Shown: positions 1 through 8,305 of the stretch, piece after piece
Position numbering within the stretch: position 1 is the first letter of the stretch
Layout of the letters: every line of letters starts with the position of its first letter
Source of the DNA: UBA1402 sp964488495
GTDB lineage: Bacteria; Bacteroidota; Bacteroidia; Bacteroidales; UBA1402
Assembly (NCBI GenBank): GCA_964488495.1
Contig: CAZAUQ010000031.1
Location: forward strand, 1 to 28,619
Length of the DNA: 28,619 nucleotides
Reading direction: 5' to 3'
Program-made: the position numbers and the translations under genes
Notes under the pieces: generated by a model
What the model saw: the letters and a program-made list of their open reading frames with translations, nothing else
Database searches by the model: none
Told to the model about the DNA's origin: nothing

Positions 1-1621
1 TATTACTACCCAACGAACCAGGAAGATCGCTTCTGCGGTAGTTTTTCCAGCTGTTGTCCCCGGGATTGTGACAAAAGACACCTTCACTCTCGGTAGCAAA
101 CCAAATCCGGCCTTCTTTGTCCTGATCGATGTCAAAGGTGGTACTGCCCAAATCCCTGACGCGAATAAAATTGTCCTTATCGGGATTGTAGCGGCTTACC
201 CCTCGCATACTGGTGATCCAGATCCTGCCTTCTCTGTCTTTGAAAATAGCATAGACACTACTGCCTTCAATAGTGGTAGTATCGTCGGCAACATGATTGT
301 AATACGAAAACCGGCCTGTTTTCAAATTGAGCACATTCAGCCCACCCGTATAAGTGCCAATCCACAACTTATCTCCGTCCGCGTAGAGCGCGTGTACGTT
401 GTGATAGGAAATACTGTTGCGATTGCTTTGGGGCAAATATTGTGTAAAACGATCCCTGCCAGGTTCATAGCGAAATAAGCCATCGTCGTCGGTGGCGATC
501 CAGATATTACCCTCCTTGTCTTCGCAGAAAAAACTGATTATTTTGCCTTCTTCCATTTTATCGGCCCTACAGGCATAGCTTTCGATCTGTCCGTTGTTGG
601 GTGATACGTAATTTATACCGCCATAGTAAGTACCTATCCAAAGCCCGCCTTCCATATCTTTATAAATAGGATAGACAAATTTGTTGGTAATCGAAGTGGC
701 ATCTGTTGCTTTAGGAAGATAGAGTTTCTGTTCATAGCTCAGTGTGTTGTACCACATCAGGCCTTCGTCAGAACCTATCAGTAATTGATTGGGCTCAATT
801 TCATTAATACTGTGAATGTGCATCAAACTGCCGGCAGGCCTGTCGTTATACAAATGCCGGCGGGCTATACCACTGTGTTTGTCCAAACTAAGCAAGCCTC
901 CGCTCCAAAGGCCCAACCATAGGGTTCCCTTGGCATCTTCGGTCATCGCTACTGTTTGAAAGTCAGCAGGTTCGTCCAAAAGACGCAAAGGAAAAACCTT
1001 AAATTCATCTTCTGCTCTGTCCAGTCGCCAAAGAATTGAATTAGCAGCTGTGCTGCACAACCAGACTGCGTTGTCGGAATCGACAAATACATGATCGACC
1101 CTACCCTCGCAGGCTTCCATGGGAAAACGCGTCAAACGCCCGCTTATCGGGCTGTAACGATAAACTCCCTGTTCAAAACTTGAAAACCAGATATTTCCGT
1201 TTTTGTCCTCGGCCATGTTATTGATAAAATTATCAATGTGTTCACCAATCTCGGTTTCCTGGTTGAAGAATTTAAACGTATTCTTTTCATAATTGTATTG
1301 ATAGACCCCTTCGTCGGTGGCCACCCAAAGCAATCCGTTCTTGTCCTGCAACAGGGCGTTAATGTAATTGTTGGTGCCGGGCAGTTGTTGTTCTGTCACT
1401 ATAGGATGGAGAATGATGTTAATCCCGTCAAAACTGCAAAGACCCTGGCTGGTTCCAAACCACATTATACCCCGGGAATTTTGGCAAATACTGCGCACTG
1501 TATTGGAAGCCAGGCCGTCTTCGACCGTTATGTGACGAAAACGAAAGGGAACCGTAGAAGCATTCAAAGCTTGTATAAACAGAGTTATCAGCAGTGTAAA
1601 GCTCAAAAAAAAGTTTTTCAT
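1..1621 (-). CDS. HTCS-like hybrid two-component sensor, N-terminal part (runs off the left edge)
   Basis: The minus strand is open from an ATG at 1621 to the window edge, about 540 codons with no stop. It begins with a signal peptide (MKNFFLSFTLLITLFIQALNA) and continues as a beta-propeller built of about nine regulator-propeller repeats, recognisable as D-x-x-G-x-(I/L)-W-(I/F/V)-(G/A)-T-x-x-G-(L/V), e.g. DKEGNIWIATDDDGLFRY, DREGRIWITSMRGVSRYN and KLWIGTYTGGLN. This architecture is the periplasmic glycan-sensing half of Bacteroidota hybrid two-component systems, which normally continue with a Y_Y_Y domain, a TM helix, a histidine kinase, a receiver and an AraC DNA-binding domain. Those parts would lie left of the window and are not seen. 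It is divergent from the S9 peptidase gene. HTCS proteins usually control nearby polysaccharide-utilisation genes. Here the glycosidase cluster starts 9.5 kb away, so the link is inference. A one-component propeller protein cannot be excluded. Confidence 0.88.
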   Translation of the reverse strand, partial: MKNFFLSFTLLITLFIQALNASTVPFRFRHITVEDGLASNTVRSICQNSRGIMWFGTSQGLCSFDGINIILHPIVTEQQLPGTNNYINALLQDKNGLLWVATDEGVYQYNYEKNTFKFFNQETEIGEHIDNFINNMAEDKNGNIWFSSFEQGVYRYSPISGRLTRFPMEACEGRVDHVFVDSDNAVWLCSTAANSILWRLDRAEDEFKVFPLRLLDEPADFQTVAMTEDAKGTLWLGLWSGGLLSLDKHSGIARRHLYNDRPAGSLMHIHSINEIEPNQLLIGSDEGLMWYNTLSYEQKLYLPKATDATSITNKFVYPIYKDMEGGLWIGTYYGGINYVSPNNGQIESYACRADKMEEGKIISFFCEDKEGNIWIATDDDGLFRYEPGRDRFTQYLPQSNRNSISYHNVHALYADGDKLWIGTYTGGLNVLNLKTGRFSYYNHVADDTTTIEGSSVYAIFKDREGRIWITSMRGVSRYNPDKDNFIRVRDLGSTTFDIDQDKEGRIWFATESEGVFCHNPGDNSWKNYRRSDLPGSLGSN

Positions 1622-1642
1622 CGTAAGGCAGATTATGCTGGG

Positions 1643-1650
1643 CAAAGATA
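1643..1650 (-). promoter_or_regulatory. Bacteroidota -7 box for the HTCS-like gene
   Basis: The minus strand reads TATCTTTG, a perfect match to the Bacteroidota -7 consensus TAnnTTTG, 21 bases upstream of the ATG at 1621. No clear TTTG at -33 was found, so this is a moderate call. Confidence 0.4.
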
Positions 1651-1757
1651 ATAAAAATGCGTTTCGGCCTGTTTTAAGCGAAAATCAGAATTTGTTCTTT
1701 GGACGATTGTTACACGAAAATGGATGATTCTGCCAAAGCTACTCAGGCAGAAATGTC

Positions 1758-1765
1758 TATTTTTG
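1758..1765 (+). promoter_or_regulatory. Bacteroidota -7 box for the S9 peptidase operon
   Basis: TATTTTTG matches TAnnTTTG exactly and lies 51 bases upstream of the ATG at 1817, leaving a short leader. The -33 element is not convincing. With the minus-strand box at 1643-1650 it makes the 195-bp gap a divergent promoter region. Confidence 0.4.
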
Positions 1766-1816
1766 TACAGACAGTATACTTGTTAACCAACCCTTAGAGG
1801 TGAAAATCAATACCCT

Positions 1817-4069
1817 ATGAGAAAACTAATGTTTATTTTGCTGGCCCTATGGCCCTGCATCCTGCTTACAGCACAAGGAAAAGTGGAAGACTATAACCGG
1901 GCTTACTCCATCAGAGGACTTTATTCAGGTGATAAAATTCATTTTGCTGATGTAAATCCTACCTGGATAGGAGAAAGCGACAGTTTCTGGTATATCCGCA
2001 AAGGCCCCGAAAGTCAGGAATTTCTATTGGTCGATGCCGGCGATAAAAACTGCAAGCCGCTTTTTGATCACCGGACGCTGGCAGACAAACTCAGTCAGAC
2101 CACGGGCGAGAAGGTCTCTGCTCAAAAAATTCAGCTTGAAAGGCTTAGAATAAACGACGAATTAACTCAACTATCGTTCGGCTTCAAAGGAAAGAACTGG
2201 AATTACGACTTTGCCAAAGACAGCCTGCAAGAAGATACTACACGCCCGGAACGTCCCAACTGGGGCAACCGCACCCACTGGATGGTCACCAACGAAGAGC
2301 GCGACCGGGAGTCGGTCAACTCTCCGGATAACAAGTATCAGGCTTTTATAAAAGACTATAATGTGTACGTCAGGGAGTTGCCCAAGGGCAAAGAAATTGC
2401 CCTGAGCATTGACGGCTGCGCTGGTAATTATTACTCCTCCTACATTCAGTGGTCACCCGATTCACGTATGCTGGCCACTACCAAAATCAGACCGGTGGAG
2501 AAACGCTATATTCATATGGTGGAATCTTCGCCCTCCGATCAGCTGCAGCCCAAACTTCGTACGCTGGAATACACCAAACCAGGTGATGAATTGCGTTTTC
2601 GGGTACCCTGTATTTTTAAAGTTGAGACTCAGGAAGCCCTTATTCCCTCTACAGAATTGTTCAATAATCAATATGAACTATCGGATCTGCGTTGGAATAC
2701 CGACAACAGCGGTATTACTTTTGAATACAACGAACGCGCGCATAAAGTGTACCGTGTGCTGGAGTTATCTGCTCAAAACGGCCAGGTACGCAGCCTGATA
2801 GAAGAAACTGCCCAAACCTTTGTCAACTATTCGCGTCATTTCCGCCACGACCTCAAAAACGGCGAAGAAATCATTTGGATGAGCGAACGCGACAACTGGA
2901 ACCACCTCTACCTTTACGACAGGAAAACCGCCCAGGTGAAAAACCAAATTACCAAAGGCGAATGGTATGTCCGAGACATCATCAAAGTGGACGAGGATGC
3001 CCGGCGCATCTATTTCACCGCCAACGGGGTACCCAAAAAAGGAGATCCTTACCTGATTCGCTATTACCACATCAATATGGACGGCAGCGGGCTGACTTGC
3101 CTTACTCCCGACGAGGGCCATCACCGGGCTACTTTTTCCAAAGACATGAAATATCTGGTGGATGTGTATTCCAGAGTTGATTTAGCTCCGGTAGCTCAAT
3201 TGCGCGACGCCGAGACCGGCAAACTGATTATGCCCCTGGAAAAAGCCGATATCACCGAGTTGGAAAAAACCGGCTGGAAGGCACCCGAAGTCTTTACAGC
3301 CAAAGGACGCGACGGCAAAACCGACATCTGGGGCATCATCATTCGTCCCTCCAACTTCGATCCCAACAAGAAATACCCCATCATCGAATATATTTATTCC
3401 GGCCCGGGCAGCCACTATGTACCCAAATCCTTCGCTCCGTACTTCCACGACATGACCAACCTGGCCGAATTGGGCTTTATTGTGGTTAAAATGGACGGTA
3501 TGGGCACTTCTTTTCGCTCCAAAGCCTTTGAAGAAGTATGTTATCAAAACCTGAAAGACGCCGGTTTCCCCGATCGCATACTTTGGATCAAAGCTGCTGC
3601 TAAGAAATATCCCTACATGGATGTTGACAAAGTTGGAATTTTCGGAGCCTCTGCCGGAGGACAGGAAGCCATGGCAGCCGTACTCTTTCATCCGGAAATG
3701 TACAAAGCCGCCTACGCGGCCTGCGGCTGTCACGACAACCGTATGGACAAGATATGGTGGAACGAACAATGGATGAGTTATCCCATAGGAAAACAGTACC
3801 TGGAGAGTTCCAACGTGGTGAATGCGCATTTATTGAGCCGTCCGCTTATGCTGGTAGTGGGAGAACTGGACGACAACGTTGACCCGGCCTCCACCATGCA
3901 GGTGGTTGATGCGTTGATCAAAGCCGACAAGGATTTCGAACTGGTAGTCCTGCCCGGAGTAGGCCACACCATGGGTGGCTCTTACGGCGAGCACAAACGC
4001 TTCGACTTTTTTGTCAAAGAACTGCTGGACGTAGATCCTCCAAAATGGAATGAAATCAAAACCAACTAA
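1817..4069 (+). CDS. S9 family prolyl oligopeptidase / DPP-IV-like serine peptidase
   Basis: A 750-residue exported serine peptidase that should cleave peptides, often after proline, in the periplasm. Residues 1-19 (MRKLMFILLALWPCILLTA) form a signal peptide. Residues ~90-480 fit the DPP-IV N-terminal beta-propeller (SPDSRMLATTKIRP; ISERD-type repeat MSERDNWNHLYLYD). The C-terminal ~230 residues are an alpha/beta-hydrolase. The catalytic serine is S612 in GASAGG, the likely acid D685 in GELDDNVDP, and the histidine H717 in GVGHTMG. The spacing of 73 and 32 residues is close to that of human DPP-IV (630/708/740). Length is normal for the family and the gene looks intact. The stop is 12 bases from the next start, so it is probably cotranscribed with the HEFAH lipoprotein. 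The exact peptide specificity cannot be read from the sequence. Confidence 0.93.
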   Translation: MRKLMFILLALWPCILLTAQGKVEDYNRAYSIRGLYSGDKIHFADVNPTWIGESDSFWYIRKGPESQEFLLVDAGDKNCKPLFDHRTLADKLSQTTGEKVSAQKIQLERLRINDELTQLSFGFKGKNWNYDFAKDSLQEDTTRPERPNWGNRTHWMVTNEERDRESVNSPDNKYQAFIKDYNVYVRELPKGKEIALSIDGCAGNYYSSYIQWSPDSRMLATTKIRPVEKRYIHMVESSPSDQLQPKLRTLEYTKPGDELRFRVPCIFKVETQEALIPSTELFNNQYELSDLRWNTDNSGITFEYNERAHKVYRVLELSAQNGQVRSLIEETAQTFVNYSRHFRHDLKNGEEIIWMSERDNWNHLYLYDRKTAQVKNQITKGEWYVRDIIKVDEDARRIYFTANGVPKKGDPYLIRYYHINMDGSGLTCLTPDEGHHRATFSKDMKYLVDVYSRVDLAPVAQLRDAETGKLIMPLEKADITELEKTGWKAPEVFTAKGRDGKTDIWGIIIRPSNFDPNKKYPIIEYIYSGPGSHYVPKSFAPYFHDMTNLAELGFIVVKMDGMGTSFRSKAFEEVCYQNLKDAGFPDRILWIKAAAKKYPYMDVDKVGIFGASAGGQEAMAAVLFHPEMYKAAYAACGCHDNRMDKIWWNEQWMSYPIGKQYLESSNVVNAHLLSRPLMLVVGELDDNVDPASTMQVVDALIKADKDFELVVLPGVGHTMGGSYGEHKRFDFFVKELLDVDPPKWNEIKTN

Positions 4070-4081
4070 GAATAAATACTC

Positions 4082-4903
4082 ATGAAACAACTTTTATACA
4101 GCCTTATTTTGCTGCTGGGATTATCGGCCTGCAACTGCAATTGTAAAGAACAACTCCCCAAACCCGACATCAGTGCCCCTCCTGCAGAATTGGGACTGGA
4201 TCCCTTTTATAAAAAATACGTCAATGTAAACGGCATTCATCTGGTATCTTCGCATCGGGTGCCCGATTCAGCGCTCTATGCCGCTTATCGCACCCTCGAT
4301 GCCATGACGGGCATGCTGCCGCCCGAAGTCCTTAAGGTGATGACCGACATCAATATGCGAGTGGGCGTTATGGCTCGCTACGAAGGCACCACCGATATTC
4401 CCGAACATGCTCATCTGGTTTACGACAAAAGCCTGAATTGGGATGTCAGAGCTCGGGGCCTGGGCGGTGATATTGAAAATCCGCTGACTACCTGTGCTGA
4501 AGAAAACCTGCTTTGTTATCAGATTGATAAATACCACGCCGAGGATATCCTGATTCACGAATTTGCCCATTCCATCCATCTGATAGGCATTGTGAGCATA
4601 GATAAAGGCTTTAACGACAGATTGCAGAAAACATTAGATGCCGCTATTGCCGAAGGTAAATGGCACAACACCTATGCCAAAACCAATATTGCCGAGTACT
4701 GGGCCGAAGGCGTTCAAAATTGGTTCAATGTCAATGCCGAAGTGGAACATCCCGACGGCAAACACAACCACGTCAATACAAGATCTGATCTTAAGAAATA
4801 TGATCCGCGTCTTTATGCCATTTTAGCTGAGTTTTTTCCCGAAACCAGGGAGCAAATCTCCTGTCACAAACACATTAACCTCTATCGCAGGGTAAAACGC
4901 TGA
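4082..4903 (+). CDS. Lipoprotein with HEFAH zinc-metallopeptidase motif
   Basis: A 273-residue protein with a lipoprotein signal (LSAC, acylated Cys at 17). A zinc-binding HExxH helix is present as H159-E-F-A-H163, followed by a conserved-looking acidic segment NIAEYWAEGVQNWF, where E205 or E209 is positioned to be the third zinc ligand about 42-46 residues after the first histidine, as in gluzincin-type peptidases. I do not recognise the exact peptidase family. The fold resembles generic lethal-factor-like or M48-like zincins only at motif level. It starts 13 bases after the S9 peptidase stop and so probably forms a two-gene peptidase operon anchored in the envelope. The Cys-rich stretch right after the lipidation site (CNCNC) is unusual. 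It could also be a non-peptidase zinc protein, but all key residues are present. Confidence 0.75.
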   Translation: MKQLLYSLILLLGLSACNCNCKEQLPKPDISAPPAELGLDPFYKKYVNVNGIHLVSSHRVPDSALYAAYRTLDAMTGMLPPEVLKVMTDINMRVGVMARYEGTTDIPEHAHLVYDKSLNWDVRARGLGGDIENPLTTCAEENLLCYQIDKYHAEDILIHEFAHSIHLIGIVSIDKGFNDRLQKTLDAAIAEGKWHNTYAKTNIAEYWAEGVQNWFNVNAEVEHPDGKHNHVNTRSDLKKYDPRLYAILAEFFPETREQISCHKHINLYRRVKR

Positions 4904-4931
4904 GCGATCTTTTGTTATCTTCGGCAAAACC

Positions 4932-4959
4932 TTTTTGGGCAAAACAACCAACCCAAAAA
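4932..4959. terminator. Hairpin between convergent operons, candidate bidirectional terminator
   Basis: TTTTTGGG (4932-4939) and CCCAAAAA (4952-4959) form a perfect 8-bp stem with a 12-nt loop, 28 bases after the metallopeptidase stop. The T-rich and A-rich arms could serve as the tail in either direction, which suits the convergent gene arrangement. There is no long separate U-tract, so this is not certain. Confidence 0.4.
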
Positions 4960-4965
4960 CAGCAA

Positions 4966-5085
4966 GGTGTCTTAGACGTATCCAAATGCAAGGCACTGAG
5001 ATTTAGGGCAAAGGAGCATACTTGTAGTACGTGACTGAGCCCGAATATCGATAGTAACGCAGCAGTTGGGCACTTATAAGACGCC
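4966..5085. repeat. ~120-bp imperfect palindromic element with nested hairpins
   Basis: The ends GGTGTCTTA (4966-4974) and TAAGACGCC (5077-5085) pair over nine positions (one G-T). Inside, GGGC (5006-5009) pairs with GCCC (5039-5042), enclosing a hairpin TACT-TGT-AGTA (5019-5029). The element fills the gap between convergent genes and ends five bases before the stop of the LolA-like gene. No open reading frame of note lies in it. It looks like a non-autonomous palindromic repeat or structured RNA/terminator. Only one copy is in this window, so repeat status is unproven. Confidence 0.45.
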
Positions 5086-5089
5086 GGCT

Positions 5090-5854
5090 TTATTGCTCCA
5101 GCATCGCCGGCGAAAACTGCGCCTCGGGTATAGAAGAACCCATTTGAAATTTATCGACAGTCATTACTGACCGACGACTGTTCTTTACATTTTGCATTTC
5201 CATATTAAAGGCAAAAGACTTTCCCTTACCTTGTTCCCGGTAATCTTTGAGGATGTTCACCCGGTGAAGCTCTCCGTTTGCATCGTAATATTCGAGCTTT
5301 CGGGCAAAAAAGCTGACTTTGTCAATATAAGACATCCGCTTGCTGAATCCGTACTGAGCGGCAATGGCTTCGGTTTTGCAACGGGATTCAATTATGTGGC
5401 AGGTTTTGCCTTCTATCTCAGCTTCGCCCAATAATTTGTATTCAAATTCATCCAGGCCGGGTTTGCTCATGTCGGCGTTGGTGAATTCGCTGCCCATAAA
5501 ATTTTTACCTTTTTCGCTGCTCACAATGCGACGAGTCTTGCGCAGGGCAGGCATATAAATCCACATATCGTCGTCTTTCTCTTCGTAATCAAAGATTAGC
5601 AGCGTGGTGCCTCTTACATCAGCCGGTTCCACAAAACGAATCATGGTTTTGGTCACTTCTCCGAATTTTCGGGTGGCCGTCGAAATAGTCCGGGAGCGCT
5701 CCTGACCGCTGGCACTGATGATTTTGAGTGTCGACACCAATTCCATGGACTCCGGTTCAATGACTTCAGCGGCTTTACGGATAACTTCCCGGGCATTTTG
5801 TGCATTGAGCGCTTGCGCTAAAAGCAAAATTGAAACAAATAGTAGTGATCTCAT
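5090..5854 (-). CDS. LolA-like outer-membrane lipoprotein-sorting family protein
   Basis: A 254-residue periplasmic protein: signal peptide MRSLLFVSILLLAQALNA followed by a single beta-rich domain. Recognisable family features are the early ISASGQERSRTIS strand, the RFVEPADVRGTTLL and DMWIYMPALRKTRRI segments and the FMGSEFTNADM loop, all typical of the LolA-like family found next to RND permeases (the Pfam 'uncharacterised TP_0789' type). Such proteins have the open beta-sheet fold that carries a lipid or lipoprotein across the periplasm. It is the last gene of the minus-strand cluster, 82 bases downstream of the RND permease, which suggests that it receives or delivers the hydrophobic substrate moved by that permease. 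The cargo is unknown. Length is normal for the family. The gene ends five bases from the palindromic element. Confidence 0.82.
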   Translation of the reverse strand: MRSLLFVSILLLAQALNAQNAREVIRKAAEVIEPESMELVSTLKIISASGQERSRTISTATRKFGEVTKTMIRFVEPADVRGTTLLIFDYEEKDDDMWIYMPALRKTRRIVSSEKGKNFMGSEFTNADMSKPGLDEFEYKLLGEAEIEGKTCHIIESRCKTEAIAAQYGFSKRMSYIDKVSFFARKLEYYDANGELHRVNILKDYREQGKGKSFAFNMEMQNVKNSRRSVMTVDKFQMGSSIPEAQFSPAMLEQ

Positions 5855-5936
5855 AATTAAAAATAAATGGTTGGTTGGTTAATCTTTATTGAGCTTTACT
5901 GTACATTCAGTTCATTACCGGAAAAATTCCGGCTTT

Positions 5937-8288
5937 TTATTGGTTCTCCACCGAAGAAGTCTGCACAAAAGGTATTATCTGCGCTTTATCAGGTCCCTGA
6001 GCTGCCGTTCCGGATTTATGCTGTTTATTTTCTTTTTTACTTAGGAATTTCGGTTTCCACAGCATACAGATAGCCGGGATCAGAATCAAGGCGCTGATCA
6101 GACAGAGCATTAACGAAAGGATTATCAGTAATCCAAAGGAACGCACCAGAGGGAATGCAGAGAAAAACAAAACGGCAAATCCCAGCATGACTGCAAAAGC
6201 ATTGATTACTATTCCTCTGCCTATGGTTTTTAGAGTCATTCTGATAGCAGCGGGATAATTCTTACCTCTGTTGAGTTCCCATTGTATCCGCCAAAACACC
6301 TGTATGGTGAAGTCCACACCCAGGCCGATAGAAATAGACGATAGCAGGGCTGTCACTATGGTAAGTTCCATGCCCATCCAGCCCATGAGGCCAAATATAC
6401 TTAAGACGGCAAAAGTCAGGGGAATACTGCCAATCAGGCCGGCCACCGGACTTTTGAAAATCAGTGCCACCAGGAGTATAATCGCCACCAGGGCAAACAA
6501 CAGCGAATTGTTTTGCCCTTTCATGATGGATTCATTTAGTTCTTTTTCCACCAGACTGTAACCTCCTGTCAACGGAGCAAAATCACTACTTTTGTTGAGC
6601 TCGTCTATTTTATGCAAGACTGCTTCTATCTCCTCGATTGAGGCAGCCCGGTATTGAACTGTAAGCAAGCTGTGTTTAAAATCAAAATCAACAAATTGCT
6701 CCAAATCTTCGGGATCAGCACTCAGGCTGTACAGTTCCAGGTATTGGGCAACAGCCTCCCGGTTCGAAGGAATTTGATTGTAGCCCGGCTCAGAGGGATC
6801 GTTAAGTGCAGTACTGATTTCCCTTACGATGGTGGCGAGCGAGGTAACACTGCCCACCTGAGGCATTGTTTTGAGTTCCGACTCGTAGCGTTCCAGCTCC
6901 CTGAGCAAGGCGGGTTCTTTGGCATCGGCCTCAAACATAAGCGTAATGGTTTTGCTGCCTCCCATATGCTTATCGACTGCAGCTATAGCTTTGTTAAAAC
7001 TATGATTATCGGGCAGAATGTTATTGGTATCCGGACTAAGTTTAAAAAACAGCAAGCCGGTTACTACTACTGCAAAAAACACCGTAAAACCAAGAATGAC
7101 TCTCTTGGGGCGACGAATCACCACAGCGGCCGCCCGGTACAAAAAAGCAGAAATAGGTCCGTTGGGTTTGCCGCTTAAATCCTGATGCGGTTTGCCTTTT
7201 TTCATCAGCGACAATACAGCCGGGACGAACAACAAACTTGCTGCCAGAGCAAAGGCAATTCCCAGGCCGGTAACCACGCCCATCTGCCGGGCCGGTATCA
7301 TCAAATGCGTAGTCAAACCCAATATTCCCACAATGGTAGTCAATCCGCAAAAAAGCACCGGTTTAAACAGGTACGAAAAAGATTTACGCACTATCTGAGG
7401 CATGCTTAAACTATGATTATGTGCATTTAAATCCTGATAACGGGCAATAAAATACACTCCGTAATTATTTGCAATGGCAAGCATCATAATGGGAATGAGC
7501 ACACCGATTATACTCAGTTCCCAACCGAAAAGAGGAATCAGCGCCATACTCACCACGATGGAAAAAACCACCACCGAAATAGGCAAAAACACTCCTCTGG
7601 CTTCTCGAAATGACAGCCACAAAAACACAAACATCACCAGCAGGCCCAAAGGCAACAAAATCATAATGTCACGCCCGATCTTTTTGCTGGCTTCTTCGCG
7701 CAACACAGGCTGGCCCGTGATCATTAGTTTTTCGTCGCCCGGGTATTTCTCCAGTGTTTGCTTGATAATTTGCAACAATTCCGGATCTTCGAGCGATTTA
7801 TCGGAACTCAGCATTATGAGGCTATAACGAAAATCGGCCGAAACCACCAATTCACTGGCCAGGTCGTTGCTTCTGATTCTTTCCCTGAGAAGTTCCATTT
7901 CATCGGAATTTTGAGGAAGACTTCCAATGAGAGGATCTACCACCATCATGCCCTCTTCCGAACGGATATCTTTGACACTGAACAAAGAAAAAACTCTCTT
8001 AAAAACAGGCTGCATCGAAAAAGCTCTGTCGAGTTGTTCTATGCGTTCCAGGCTGTGTCGATTTAATATATCGTCACTTTCCATTACTATCAGTATCGGC
8101 TCTTCCGCACCAAAGATTTCCTCTATTAATCGGTTGTTTTGTTTGGATTGCATCGAAGCCGGCAAATACGATTCCAGATCAGGATTAATAGTTGTCCTGG
8201 TCAAAGGCCAACTGCACAAAGCCACTATTAATATTGCCGTCGCAATGATCCACCAGCGATAGCGTATTATGAAATGTTGAGATTTCAT
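5937..8288 (-). CDS. RND/MMPL-family transporter permease
   Basis: A 783-residue inner-membrane protein with the duplicated RND layout: TM1 (residues ~12-30), a periplasmic loop (~35-205), a five-helix bundle (~210-375), a short cytosolic link, TM7 (~398-418), a second periplasmic loop (~420-590) and a second five-helix bundle (~593-755). This is the MMPL/hopanoid-exporter type without the large docking domain of AcrB, so hydrophobic cargo such as lipid is more likely than drugs. In the second half the TM10 motif GLGVDFTI holds D659, the expected proton-relay acid. The matching place in the first half reads AIANNYGVYF, with N275 instead of Asp. The start lies 17 bases after the stop of the beta-barrel gene, and the LolA-like gene follows. 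Substrate and direction of transport cannot be told from the sequence. Confidence 0.9.
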   Translation of the reverse strand: MKSQHFIIRYRWWIIATAILIVALCSWPLTRTTINPDLESYLPASMQSKQNNRLIEEIFGAEEPILIVMESDDILNRHSLERIEQLDRAFSMQPVFKRVFSLFSVKDIRSEEGMMVVDPLIGSLPQNSDEMELLRERIRSNDLASELVVSADFRYSLIMLSSDKSLEDPELLQIIKQTLEKYPGDEKLMITGQPVLREEASKKIGRDIMILLPLGLLVMFVFLWLSFREARGVFLPISVVVFSIVVSMALIPLFGWELSIIGVLIPIMMLAIANNYGVYFIARYQDLNAHNHSLSMPQIVRKSFSYLFKPVLFCGLTTIVGILGLTTHLMIPARQMGVVTGLGIAFALAASLLFVPAVLSLMKKGKPHQDLSGKPNGPISAFLYRAAAVVIRRPKRVILGFTVFFAVVVTGLLFFKLSPDTNNILPDNHSFNKAIAAVDKHMGGSKTITLMFEADAKEPALLRELERYESELKTMPQVGSVTSLATIVREISTALNDPSEPGYNQIPSNREAVAQYLELYSLSADPEDLEQFVDFDFKHSLLTVQYRAASIEEIEAVLHKIDELNKSSDFAPLTGGYSLVEKELNESIMKGQNNSLLFALVAIILLVALIFKSPVAGLIGSIPLTFAVLSIFGLMGWMGMELTIVTALLSSISIGLGVDFTIQVFWRIQWELNRGKNYPAAIRMTLKTIGRGIVINAFAVMLGFAVLFFSAFPLVRSFGLLIILSLMLCLISALILIPAICMLWKPKFLSKKENKQHKSGTAAQGPDKAQIIPFVQTSSVENQ

Positions 8289-8305
8289 CGTCGTTTATTT
8301 ATTGA

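Noticed and set aside
68..1651. Two plus-strand open frames (about 136 codons each) opposite the left-edge gene
   Set aside because: They lie antisense to a continuous minus-strand frame with a signal peptide and clear propeller repeats, and their products show no domain logic.
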